This document shows positions 36,301 through 44,696 of a stretch of DNA of 64,000 nucleotides, piece after piece. A model generated the notes under the pieces. That model had not been told where the DNA came from. It made no database searches and saw nothing but the letters and a program-made list of their open reading frames with translations. The stretch covers positions 28,552,254-28,616,253 of the forward strand of contig NC_056765.1 in the NCBI RefSeq assembly GCF_018687715.1. Direction: 5' to 3'. The translations under genes and the position numbers were made by a program. The stretch's first letter is position 1. Every line of letters starts with the position of its first letter. Origin of the DNA: Carya illinoinensis (Eukaryota > Streptophyta > Magnoliopsida > Fagales > Juglandaceae).

Positions 36301-39300
36301 GCCTCACAGTTTTGGTGTATGCTTTAAATTAGATATGTTTTGTGATATATTGAGCAATTCATCTTATTAAGTTCAGTTCTAGTTTCTCGTATCAAGTTCA
36401 CACTGCCTCATAGGATTTTTGCCTCTTTTGTATTCTTTCTAGCTGCTTAATGGGTATGGGAAAGAGGTGGCTCTTGAGCTTACTGAATGAGTCTGATTAT
36501 TACATAATTTAATCTGGAAATAAAACTGGAAAACCTTTTTCTTTTTTTTTTTTTGCCTTAATGTGATTAGGTTGGAGATTGACTAGTCAAAAAAAAAAAA
36601 AATTGGAGATTGTTTCCCATTTTTGGTTCCTTCAGTGGCTTCTATGGCTAATTAACTGTATGTTTGGGTTTGCAGTGGGTGATATAACTTTTAACTTTAA
36701 GACTTTTAGTTATAGAGTTGAAGTAATAAAAGCTCTACTATTAAAAAACTATTTACCATTTGGTAACTATATATTTAACGCGCTTTCAAACATGTTACAT
36801 TTGTTTGGAAACAATATAAAAAAGTGCATTTTAAGGTAGAAATGACATAAAAGATCATTTCATTATAAGATATCAAATATTATAATCAAATAACATCGAA
36901 AATAGTCTAAAAGGATTTTCAGTAAGTATAATTGAAAAAAAAAAGTCCCTTCAATGATGCATAAGTGAAATAGCAATACAAATATGCTCAATATTTATAG
37001 GCAAAGGGCAAAGCTGTAGTTATCTTAAGTTGTATGGGTATTTTTGCCCATTGACAATCTTCTTTAATTTTTTTTTTTATAAGTAAGAAGAAATAAATTA
37101 GAAAGGAAAAGGGCAAGGCCCAAGTACACAAGGGGTATACAAAGAGCCTTGCTACAGGCTAAGAGCTGCGAAGAGCAGCGTAAAGTTCAGAAAAAGAAGT
37201 GCCATTTAGTACAATAGAGGATGCCCATAATACTAAAGTGTGGTAAAAGAAAGCCCTAAAGCCTTCCGGAGATCGCTCCTTATCCTCGAAACAGTGACTA
37301 TTCCTCTCGGTCCATGTGCACCACATTAGGCAAATGGCACCATTTTCCAAACATCTGCGATATGCTCCTTGCCCCGGATTCCTCTCCAACAAGCCAAAAG
37401 ATCAACCACCTTTCTAGGCATTACCCATGCCAAGCCTAGTCTTGTAAAGATGTCATCCCATAATGCCGTGACAGCTTCACAATGAAGAAGTAAATGGTCC
37501 GCTGTCTCACTGTTGTGTTTGCACATAAAGCACCAATCCGTTAGGTAGAGGCCACGTCTTCTCAGTTTATCGACAGTCAGTATACTCTCATGGGATGCTA
37601 GCCATAGGAAGAAGGCCACTTTTAAAGGTGCCTTAGTCCTCCAAATGCTCTTCCAAGGGAATGCAGTGGAGGGGTGTGCCGAGAGTACCTTGTAAAAGGA
37701 ACGTACTGAGAAACGCGCATTTCCCGTGGGCGACCAAAGGAGATGATCTTCTCCATCAGCATGTAGATTCATTGCTTGTAACGCGCTGTAGAAATCAGCA
37801 ATGTCTCCCAATTCCCAATCTTGTGCCGCTCGGGTGAATCTTACTGACCAATGCGTGAAGGTAGAGGAGCTGTCGGAATTATCAGCAACTGTGGCCTCCT
37901 TATCTGACGCAATCCTGTACAGGGAAGGAAAAGTGATCTTCAAAGCAAACTCGCCACACCAAGTGTCATGCCAAAAGCTAACTTGATTGCCCCTTCCCAC
38001 CGCCAATCTGCAATTAGCAAAAAAAGCTTCCCAGCCGTTGCGTATGAATTTCCACACACCTACGCCATAAGCCCCTCTTACTGCGTTGGAACACCAACCA
38101 CCTCTCAAGCTCCCATTTGTTGTTGATAATTTCTCTCCAAAGGGCGTATCGTTTCCTATGGTATCTCCATAGCCATTTACCAAGTAGTGCCTTGTTGAGA
38201 ATTCTCAAGTTTCGGAGCCCCAATCCGCCATTTGCCATGGGTGTGCATACTTTTTCCCATTTGATCAAATGGAATTTTTTCACATCCTCCAAACTACCCA
38301 ATAGGAAATGGCTATGGGGTAGTAAGATTTGCATTTTTTCACATCTTCTTTAAAATTCAAACTACGTTTTGCATTATTCAGAAAAGCACATTTCAGGAAA
38401 AGCATCATTAGCATCAAATGATGCTTTTCTTGAAACTTGTTTTTGAGTTTTTTTGAGATTAAAAAGTACTTTAATATGTAACAACCAGACAACCTAATTT
38501 TATTATTAAAGAGCTTTTGATGCTATTTAAGCACTTTTTACAATCCTTAACGCAACCCCAAATAGGCCTTAAACATCATTGTTGTGATTATTTGTGCTAA
38601 ACACGTTTTGCTTCTTCTTTTTTTCTATTAATTAGCATGTGATTTTCATTCGTCTTTAGTAGGGTTATAATTCATTGAACACTTTGAAATCTGCCATATA
38701 TTTGACGGTGAACATTAAGTTTTGTAATGCTAATGCATTTTTTTTATCTGACTTTACAGATCTATGAGCGATTTGACGTGGACTCAATAGCAGATGCTGA
38801 TGATGCACGATTCGAGTATTTTGTTAAAAAGGTTTGTCTGGAGCAGCGATAGTGTTTATTTCAATGTCAAAAGTGTGATCAGTATGGGGAACATATGTCA
38901 TTGCATCTGTCATAGGATCCATATATTAATCAAACTCTGGCAACTTTGGTTTTAATTTAGTCATTTGGTCCATTCTGGAGGAGAATGCTCTTGTCTGGAG
39001 ACACATATAACGTGATAGTTTCAGATGTAAGGAGCAAAAGCGAATAGCCATTAGTGTTTTTTGACTTCTGGAGAACCATCCAACATGTGTCTCTTTTTGG
39101 GCTTAGGGTTAGATTTGACTCAACTGAGTAACTTGACTGCACATCTATTACTAAATGGCAGTTTGTATACAAGGCAAGGCCACTCCACTCTTGCTTCAAT
39201 GGAAATTTCCTTACTACCACACGTCATTTTTTAGGCCTCCGTGGTTCATTCAACCTGAAAAATCATCAATGCATTCTTTTATAGGTTTTCATTATCAATT

Positions 39301-41206
39301 ATCAAACCATCTTAGGAACTCTGACTAATCTCATCACCTGAATCGGTGTACCTGCTTTTGTGTTAAAATGTGTTAAAATCCTCATGTGCATAGTATGTTT
39401 AATATGACTTGTCCTATCTTTCTCATATAGTTTTAGAATGAAGTCCTGGTTGGAAGACAATCTCGGTATCCGCCAATAACAAACTTCTGCTTTTCTTCAC
39501 TCACTTATGATGTGATAGCGATTGGTTTCTTTATGCAGGTGTTTCCAAAGATAAAAGACTCGGTTCAGGTACTCGTATTTTACTTCCACCCATTAGAATT
39601 CTGCAATGTATAAGCTGTATGCTGTTTGTCATGAAGTGTAAACTGGGCAGTGTTTTGAACTTAAGTGGAACTTTGTGTGTAGGGAGGAGTTATGCTATTT
39701 ATCAGTTCTTACTTTGAATTCGTTCGTATCCGAAATTTTTTAAAGTCACAGGATGCATCTTTCTGTCTGCTTGGAGAGTAAGAAGTTCATTTTTTTCCCC
39801 TTTTCTCATTTGGTTGTGTTGCACATTTGATAGATCCTTTCAGCCGGGTGTTTTGACATGGGATAATAATGGTTTTTTTTCCAGGTACACGGAACAGAGT
39901 GATATTTCTCGTGCACGTGTTTGGTTCTTTGAAGGAAGGCGTAAAATTATGCTTTACACTGAGAGGGCTCACTTTTACTTCCGATACAAGGTTCTATAGA
40001 CTTTTTCATCATAATGTATTATATATCCGTTAGCTTTAAGGTATTTGTGTCACTCATCTCCTGGTGTGTCAATTTATGGGTTTCAAAGTCTACCTAATGT
40101 TTGAATAATTTTGGAATAGCTGCCATCCACGTGTTATGCATTGATGTCAATACTTTTTTGTTCAGTATGCTTAATTTACTTCGGTAACAACTCTTAAGTT
40201 ATAATTTTAAACACCAGAATCAGTTCATGCTAATGCATAGTGTTGACATATCCCTATGTTTCCTTGCATTTAGATTCGTGGTATTCGGAATTTAATAATG
40301 TACTCACTGCCTGAGCGGAAGGAATTTTACCCTGAGGTGAACATGATCTTTATTTGTTTATTTATTTGTTTGTTTATTTTGGACGGGTAAAATTCACAAT
40401 ATGTTGGGTCTCTTTAAAATTCCATTTGGATTTTGCAGATTGTTAATATGCTTGATGTTTCCCATAACATGTCGTGCACAGTGCTATTTTCTCGCTTCGA
40501 TCATTTTCGGGTAATATTCTGCTCTCTTTATTGTTAGGCTCACATGGGGTGAATAAGTGCTTGTGGTGTGAGGGGTTGGAATTAATCAAGTGGTTTGTGG
40601 TTGATTTCCCAGAGGGAAGAGGGTGTGGGGTTTGTTTTTTAGGGGTGGTTGTGGTGATGCTATGCAGTCATCAATTGATTTTTGAGGGTTTGAATTCTAT
40701 TTCCTTTAATTAGGTAAAAAGAAAGAGTAATTATACACACAACACATTTTCACAACAATATTGTAAGACAAGCTAGAGGATGGTCAACATAGTCGCTGAG
40801 TGCAATGCAAAAAACAGCAAACTTCAATTGTCCATTGAAATCCAAATTTCATGGAGAAAACAAAAAGAAACTTGTTTAGGGCATTCAAGATAGGTAACTC
40901 TAGAGTTCTCCAAAGAATTGACTGATGACAAGCCAGATGCAATATCATTGATTGATAATAAAGATGGTGCATTAGTAACTGTTGTAACCCCTAATTATAG
41001 GAGGATGATATACCTTAGGGGCCTAAAGCCTAAAAACAAGTAGTCATGATCCTTTTCTAAATTTTCCCCTTATTGTAGTTTGGTAATTACAGTTATTTTC
41101 CCCTCCTTTTCTCTTTGTGGTTCTATTTCAGTTGGAGAGAATAGTTGGAAGTGCTCCGGCAACAAGGATGTCCACTTCAGAGAAGAGTGTCTTCGTTTTC
41201 TGTTGA
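18331..41206 (+). CDS. UTP25: UTP25, U3 snoRNA-associated SSU processome protein (DEF/DIEXF homologue)
   Basis: Coding exons: 18331-18436, 18682-18817, 19311-19408, 20876-21026, 23544-23688, 24293-24416, 26705-26805, 26941-27072, 27955-28035, 29183-29385, 32158-32230, 34314-34373, 34483-34521, 34641-34729, 34983-35047, 35167-35213, 36233-36292, 38760-38831, 39539-39568, 39683-39777, 39885-39990, 40274-40336, 40439-40510, 41132-41206. They total 2223 bases with phase kept throughout: 740 residues. The N-terminus is basic, residues ~84-155 are acidic, then come family blocks (SKKKWKYKWEEP, KRLFF-like SKERLFFSLC, PKVLILLPLKHIALRVVQRL) and a degenerate helicase core. The DEAD position reads DHAD (475-478), and no Walker A GKT is seen, as is typical of this pseudo-helicase family. 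Role: nucleolar 18S pre-rRNA processing. Introns total over 20 kb and are full of repeats. Confidence 0.93.
18437..18681 (+). other. GC-AG intron of UTP25
   Basis: The donor is CTCAG|GCAAGT and the acceptor TTACAG|AGG. Using the GC donor gives a continuous frame (SPSPSSS to EEPSNEH). The nearby GT at 18441 would give a stop within about 15 codons. GC-AG introns are a minor but known U2-type class, and the flanking match here is strong. Confidence 0.8.
19660..19790 (-). mobile_element. LINE-tail fragment with local repeat
   Basis: A T-run then TGATAAGTAAACGATA and AGGCATAGCCCAAGTACACAAG: the reverse-complement of the LINE 3' tail seen elsewhere in this gene. It is followed by a duplicated phrase, CTCTTAGGACAGACTTTTGA (19706 and 19752). 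No full LINE coding is present. Confidence 0.5.
20992..21899 (+). repeat. Direct 465-bp-offset tandem duplication copying the end of UTP25 exon 5
   Basis: 20992-21434 recurs at 21457-21899 with only a handful of differences over about 443 bases. The unit includes the last 35 bases of the 20876-21026 exon and its donor, so intron 5 contains a decoy exon end with an intact GT donor at 21491. The offset is 465, a multiple of 3, but the read-through frame hits TAA near 21109. Near identity indicates a recent event or an assembly duplication. Confidence 0.9.
21971..22118 (+). mobile_element. Two ultra-short LINE-tail insertions at one target
   Basis: The 12-base word AGATAGATGCTG occurs three times (21959-21970, 21988-21999, 22119-22130). 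Between the second and third is a 119-base insertion with GTATACCTCTAGTGTACTCAG, AATAAAATTTAC and a long A tail. Between the first and second are only 17 bases, ending in ATCAAAAA. Both look like extremely 5'-truncated LINE products that used the same target twice. Confidence 0.7.
22160..23339 (-). mobile_element. 5'-truncated LINE with zf-RVT region, antisense in UTP25 intron 5
   Basis: Flanked by an exact 15-base target duplication GCCCATGTGAGTCTT (22145-22159 and 23340-23354). The poly(A) tail lies at the left, so the element is antisense to UTP25. One long frame (22254-23366, the last bases being flank) encodes the end of a plant L1-type ORF2: GLRNL, ALLGKWLWRY, then the zf-RVT block (FPWKSIWR, LKVAFFGWVASHG, CFMCKHDSES, HLLLHC). 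The frame is unbroken over 360 codons, so the copy is fairly young. The RT core is missing. Confidence 0.92.
23960..24099 (+). repeat. Tandem pair of ~70-bp units in UTP25 intron 6
   Basis: Units 23960-24026 and 24027-24099 share GGGTCATTACA, ATTATTCAACCACCTAATA and TTCATAGTTTATTGCAATTA. A third partial start (GGGTCATTG) follows at 24100. Confidence 0.8.
25388..25450 (+). mobile_element. 63-bp LINE-tail insertion with 19-bp target duplication
   Basis: The insert reads CATGTACTTGGGCTTTGCC, then AATAAAATTTC and an A tail. It is bounded by a 19-base repeat (25369-25387 and 25451-25469) that differs by one G/A change. Diagnostic of L1-type target-primed insertion with extreme 5' truncation. Confidence 0.75.
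25570..26197 (+). other. Unclassified repeat-like stretch in UTP25 intron 7
   Basis: 25590-25770 is rich in ACCGG-type words and resembles the ends of the hAT-like MITE at 54976-55600. 25810-25890 repeats AAATGATGCCATTTCACTTA. 25940-26160 is strongly CT-rich, like a displaced 5' UTR or LTR leader. No ORF of note. Confidence 0.3.
26219..26339 (+). mobile_element. 121-bp LINE-tail insertion with exact 21-bp target duplication
   Basis: The exact same 21 bases occur at 26198-26218 and 26340-26360. The insert contains GCCTACTTAGATTAGGCATC, a polyadenylation-type AATAAAACTTG and a terminal A-run. The perfect duplication indicates a recent insertion. Confidence 0.8.
28772..28928 (+). repeat. MITE with ATACAAGCC inverted ends
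   Basis: Starts GGTAATGATACAAGCC and ends GGCTTGTATAGA, with an internal GGACCCACC...GGTAGGTCCC inverted pair. Lies in UTP25 intron 10. No coding capacity. Confidence 0.55.
28939..29111 (+). repeat. MITE of the GTAATGCTA/AGTCGT family
   Basis: The left end GAAATGATATTTGCAGTCGT pairs with the right end ACGACTATACGTAGCATTAC as an imperfect inverted repeat of about 30 bases. Inner words TTGCAGTC and CAAAGCGATTGCA are also mirrored. Related copies lie at 10540-10690, 43540-43712 and 59540-59720. Confidence 0.6.
29757..31295. repeat. 1.5-kb near-palindrome in UTP25 intron 11
   Basis: The left arm (about 29757-30509) is the imperfect reverse complement of the right arm (about 30531-31295), around a loop of roughly 22 bases. 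Paired landmarks include CAAGTTCCAGATGGGGCAAT on both sides of the centre, GGTTGTGATTTACCTTTGAT against ATCAAAGGTAAATCACAACC, and TCAATGGATGGAAGAATCTA against TAGATTCTTTCATCCATTGA. The right arm has a TTTAAATACTCC box and leader-like sequence, so each arm may derive from an LTR. No ORF. Transcription of UTP25 would produce a very long hairpin. Confidence 0.85.
32405..32536 (+). mobile_element. LINE-tail insertion with TTGTCTTGATTG target duplication
   Basis: TTGTCTTGATTG at 32393-32404 recurs at 32537-32548. The insert contains TTGTATACATCCTGTGTACT, TGGGCTATGCC, a GGAATAAATTTC signal and an A15 tail. A similar but more decayed tail without a clear duplication lies at about 32030-32120. Confidence 0.75.
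33875..34094 (+). mobile_element. tRNA-derived SINE, copy 1
   Basis: About 220 bases in UTP25 intron 12. It has a box A-like GTTGGCTCAAGTGGTAA and a box B GGTTCGAATCC, spaced as in a tRNA head, followed by a non-tRNA body with GAATTACCTAAGGTGCACAT and a GGTGCCAAT end. AAATTAGAA flanks both sides (33866-33874 and 34095-34103). The style resembles the Au-SINE group. It is not a functional tRNA gene. Confidence 0.85.
35657..35886 (+). repeat. GAGATGAG MITE with internal tandem
   Basis: Starts GAGATGAGATGAGATAAGTTG and ends with a GATGAGATGAGATGAG run. A segment (TTTTTGTATTGGGATTTGAA, then AGTTGAATTGTTT) is tandemly repeated inside. Lies in the UTP25 intron between exons ending 35213 and starting 36233. 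Confidence 0.6.
36650..36850 (+). repeat. Short AT-rich insertion, possibly MITE
   Basis: An AT-rich block (GTGGGTGATATAACTTTTAA to AAAAAGTGCATTTTAAGG) with no family assignment; the similar-looking block 38356-38580 also mentions CTTTTGATGC and AAGCACTTTT words. Ends not defined. Confidence 0.25.
37068..38342 (-). mobile_element. 5'-truncated LINE, antisense in the UTP25 intron 36293-38759
   Basis: ATCTTCTTTAA at 37057-37067 and 38343-38353 is an 11-base target duplication. A poly(T)/TATAAGTAAG end at the left marks the 3' tail. Translated pieces carry the same ORF2 C-terminal region as the LINE at 22160 (GLGLRNLRILNKALLGKWLW, FPWKSIWR, CFMCKHNSET, HLLLHC), but in at least three frames (38014-38334, 37326-38183, 37159-37392). 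It is the same family but more decayed, and also antisense to the host gene. Confidence 0.9.
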
Positions 41207-43539
41207 AAGACTTTTCTGGGCTCTAAAAGCCAACCCCATTCGACAATAAGCACTGGAGAAGATAGACTTCATTTATCTTATCAACGTTCTCTGGATGAGA
41301 TCGACTTTTATTTAGCCAAGAAAGGAAACAATGGCGATGACTTGGAACTTGAAATCCATTTTTGCAAGTGGAGGATGGATGGATGTGTTCATAATTTTTG
41401 ACAATAAGCACGTGAGAAGTTGCCCTTTGTTTTCCTCTTTATTCTCTGAAAGGGTAGCCAAACTCACTTACCCATTTATAAGAATTCATTCCTTTTCCTA
41501 ATTTTGTCACTAGGATCTTTGTTTTTATTATTTTTTTATTTCTAACTTTTTGGCTGTAGATATGATATTTTTGTTTATACTGTTTATCAATAGTTGAAAG
41601 GAAAATGTTAGTATGCCGTTTGAGTTTCTCCCCTCGTTTTGACTACTCATTTATTTAATTTTTTTTTTTTACTCAATAATTAAGGAAGTGACTTTTAGTG
41701 TATTGGTATATTTTTTTATTTTTTAAAAATATTTAAATATGTTAAAAAAAATATGCAAAGAAAAAGGAGACAAAAATAAAAAGTTAAGTTTGTGCTCGGT
41801 GGCACGTTCAGTTATCATTGCTGGATAGCGGACTAGCATCGCTCATTGAACCATAAGAGCCAGGGTATCTCTTCACTATCTCTCTCCTTCCCTCCCAAAA
41901 GCCCCCTTGAAATTAAAAGATTTGAACTTTAGATAAGAGTACTTAAAAGTTATCCCATTAACACCAAGAACTCAAAATGTTACATTTTCTTGGGGTCCAA
42001 AAAAACCCAAACCCAAGAAAATACAATTCTCCCAATATATATTCCGTGTTTTACACTTTTGCTTACTGAACCATTAGATTGAACCCTTACTCTCTTTTAT
42101 GAAAACTTAATAAATAAGCACTTTTTATCATATTTCATTTGAGTAATATTATATATAGTCGATCATAAGTTATTAAAGCGTCGCATATTTCTTTTAGAAA
42201 AGAGTGAAATTCACTATTAAAAATTGAATAATTTACTCATCATCTCTACACTACATGATTTTTTATCATAAAAAATTATGTCATTGAATTCACTTTATGA
42301 ATTTATTTTATTCTCATTCTAAATTTTAAATGTATTTATTTTTATTATTCTCAATATTTTTATGATGTGATATTAAATAATTAACTTATAAATATAATAA
42401 AATAAATAATATTTAATTATTGGAAATTATATAGTAAAATATTATAGAAGAATGATAAAAGAGAGGAAAAAAAAAGGGGGAAAGAATATAGCACATATTG
42501 TCGACAATCACATGAAGGCCAATGCTAGCGATCCTGCTGGGGATGCCGTTCAAGCATCCTGTTTTTTTTCTTTTCTTTTAAGTTTTTTTTTTTTTTTTTT
42601 TTTTTGTTGCATAGTAATTAAGAAAAAATTATTTAATAATATTATGAATTTTATTTATTTTTTTAAATATTTAAAAGTGTTAAAATGATATGAAAAAAAT
42701 AAAAATAAAAACACTTTTAAATTTTTTTTTAAAATCATTTTTTAACACTTCTAAATATTTTAAAAAAATACAATATTATTAAACAATATTTTCTTAAGAG
42801 TATTGCTAGAGTCACTGTGACTCTCGAATTGTTAACAAATGTGTGTATTTTTTATTTTTATTTTTATATTATTAAATATCTTCTTTTTTTGTTAAATCAC
42901 AACATCACTTAAAAAAATTTATTTAATCATTTGGTAAAAAAAAAATCAATTGAATTTTTAAAGTGATTAAGCATTTTCCTTTTCTTAATCAGTACGAAAA
43001 AAAAAAAAAACACTAAAAAAAAATATTGGAACGGGATGAATTTTCCGTCACGTGAATAAGGTTGCAGAAGCAATCATCCAGCTATTACGTCACATGTTTG
43101 GAGATTTGTCTTCAACCGACACAACCTTCAGTGCCACACTTTCCTCCATTAAAATAATACCCAAAAGAAAAAGCTAAGATATTACTAATGATTACAGGTA
43201 CTTAAATGCTTATAATTAATTAAAAATATTTATCAAATATTTTAAAGTACAGGTATAAGTTGTAAAGTTAAATAAAATTGATGTTTATAGGAAGTAATTC
43301 GTTGTTCTGTTCTATAAATACTTAATAATATTTCATGAAAGTAATATTAATAAAGTATACAGCTTGAATATTTAACTCAAATCTTGAATCATAAATTAAC
43401 AATAAATAATAGGGTCTCTATAAAAGAAAAAGTTTGAATTTTATCTTTTAATGGATATAAATGAAGTGCTCTACAATCTAAGCATCGACTTAATAATATA
43501 AGAATTTTATTTATTAAAATGACTAATAGTACATAATAG

Positions 43540-43712
43540 ATAAATAATAATCATAGTCGTGAGTATATAAGAGTCATGTAATTATTTTAAAAAAATAAAT
43601 AAATATGAAACTTGTATAAAAATAAATTAATTTTTTAATAATAAACTTAATTGTTTTTCAAAATAATTGTATGACGCTTGTATATTCTACGACTATATAT
43701 AATATTACTCTA
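43540..43712 (+). repeat. MITE of the GTAATGCTA/AGTCGT family
   Basis: The left end AATAATCATAGTCGTGAGTA and the right end ACGACTATATATAATATTAC are inverted. GTCATGTAATTATTTTAAA at the left mirrors TTTCAAAATAATTGTATGAC at the right. The structure is complete and there is no coding. Confidence 0.65.
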
Positions 43713-43799
43713 CATAACAACAGCGTTCATTGACTTAAATATCATCCAAGTCATTAAATTTTTGATCTATGGTTCTTTGACATATTTGTAACTAAAACC

Positions 43800-44060
43800 T
43801 ATTTTAGATGTTAAACTGAGTTGAGATGAGTTGAGTTCTTTATGAATAGTTATAAGTTGGAAGCATAGAATGAGTTTTGTGAAGTCCACTTAAGATAAGT
43901 TTAGATATATTTGGATGTTAAAATAAATTTAGAGATATTTATGAAAAGTTAAAAAAGATTGTGATAAATTTAATAATTTAAGAGTTATGTATTTAAATAT
44001 TAGATTCAGTTTAAAATTAAACTGAATTGAATTAATCTTAACAACTAAATGTATTCTAAA
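43800..44060 (+). repeat. GAGATGAGTTGAG-type MITE
   Basis: Starts TTTTAGATGTTAAACTGAG, then GAGATGAGTTGAG. The body shares AAGATAAGTTTAGATATATTT and TTTAATAATTTAAGAGTTA with 10725-10990 and 50970-51250. Ends near AACAACTAAATGTATTCTAA. Confidence 0.55.
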
Positions 44061-44201
44061 ATTTAGCTAAATGAATATTAGGGACATGCTATGCCCATTG
44101 AGAATCCTCACCGAATAGTAATATTTTTTTTTTATTTTTTAATATTTTTAAACATTTTTAAACATTTTTAAAACTATTTAAATATTTTTTTAAATAAAAA
44201 A

Positions 44202-44476
44202 ATTACAAATTTATTTAAAAACAGTTTCTTAATCATGAAGTAAAAAAATTAAAAAAAAATAAAATACAATTTGGTAAGAAATTTATGTGGAAATAATATT
44301 TTCCTAAATATTAATAGAAAACTAAAAATATTTTTAAAAAATAAAAAAAAATTACAAATTTATTTAAAAACAGTTTCTTAATCATGAAGTACAAAAATAT
44401 ATTAAAAAATAAATAAAATGCAATTGGGTAAGAAATTTATGTGGGAATAGTATTTCCTAAATATTAATAGAAAACT
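44202..44476 (+). repeat. Direct duplication of ~125 bp, offset ~149
   Basis: ATTACAAATTTATTTAAAAA, CAGTTTCTTAATCATGAAGT and CCTAAATATTAATAGAAAAC each appear twice in the same order (first copy ~44202-44327, second ~44351-44480). AT-rich and non-coding. Confidence 0.75.
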
Positions 44477-44696
44477 AAAACAAATTATTGGCACCGACTT
44501 GGAACTTTGAAAGCAGGACTGATTTGGTAATTTCATAAAAAAGCAGGGTCATATATTGTAGTAACTCCCAAGTCTAAAGTGACTGTGTCAGGCAGTGCAC
44601 TTCCTTTATTCTCACTCTTCTCTCTCCCTCTCTGTGAAAGAAACTGCTGCAACCACATGTTCAGCATCAGTTTCACACACCCCGAGAAGAAGAAGA

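Larger units (their letters stand above)
41207..44696. other. UTP25 3' flank and MITE-rich intergenic DNA
   Basis: 41207-~41650 is probably the UTP25 3' UTR/terminator region (no single AATAAA stands out). 41690-42830 is A/T-rich with MITE-like ends (GCTAGCGATCCTGCTGG near 42525, GAGTATTGCTAGAG near 42798). 43000-43200 is more balanced in composition with no gene seen. 43540-44060 holds two MITEs and 44202-44476 a tandem repeat. Confidence 0.4.
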
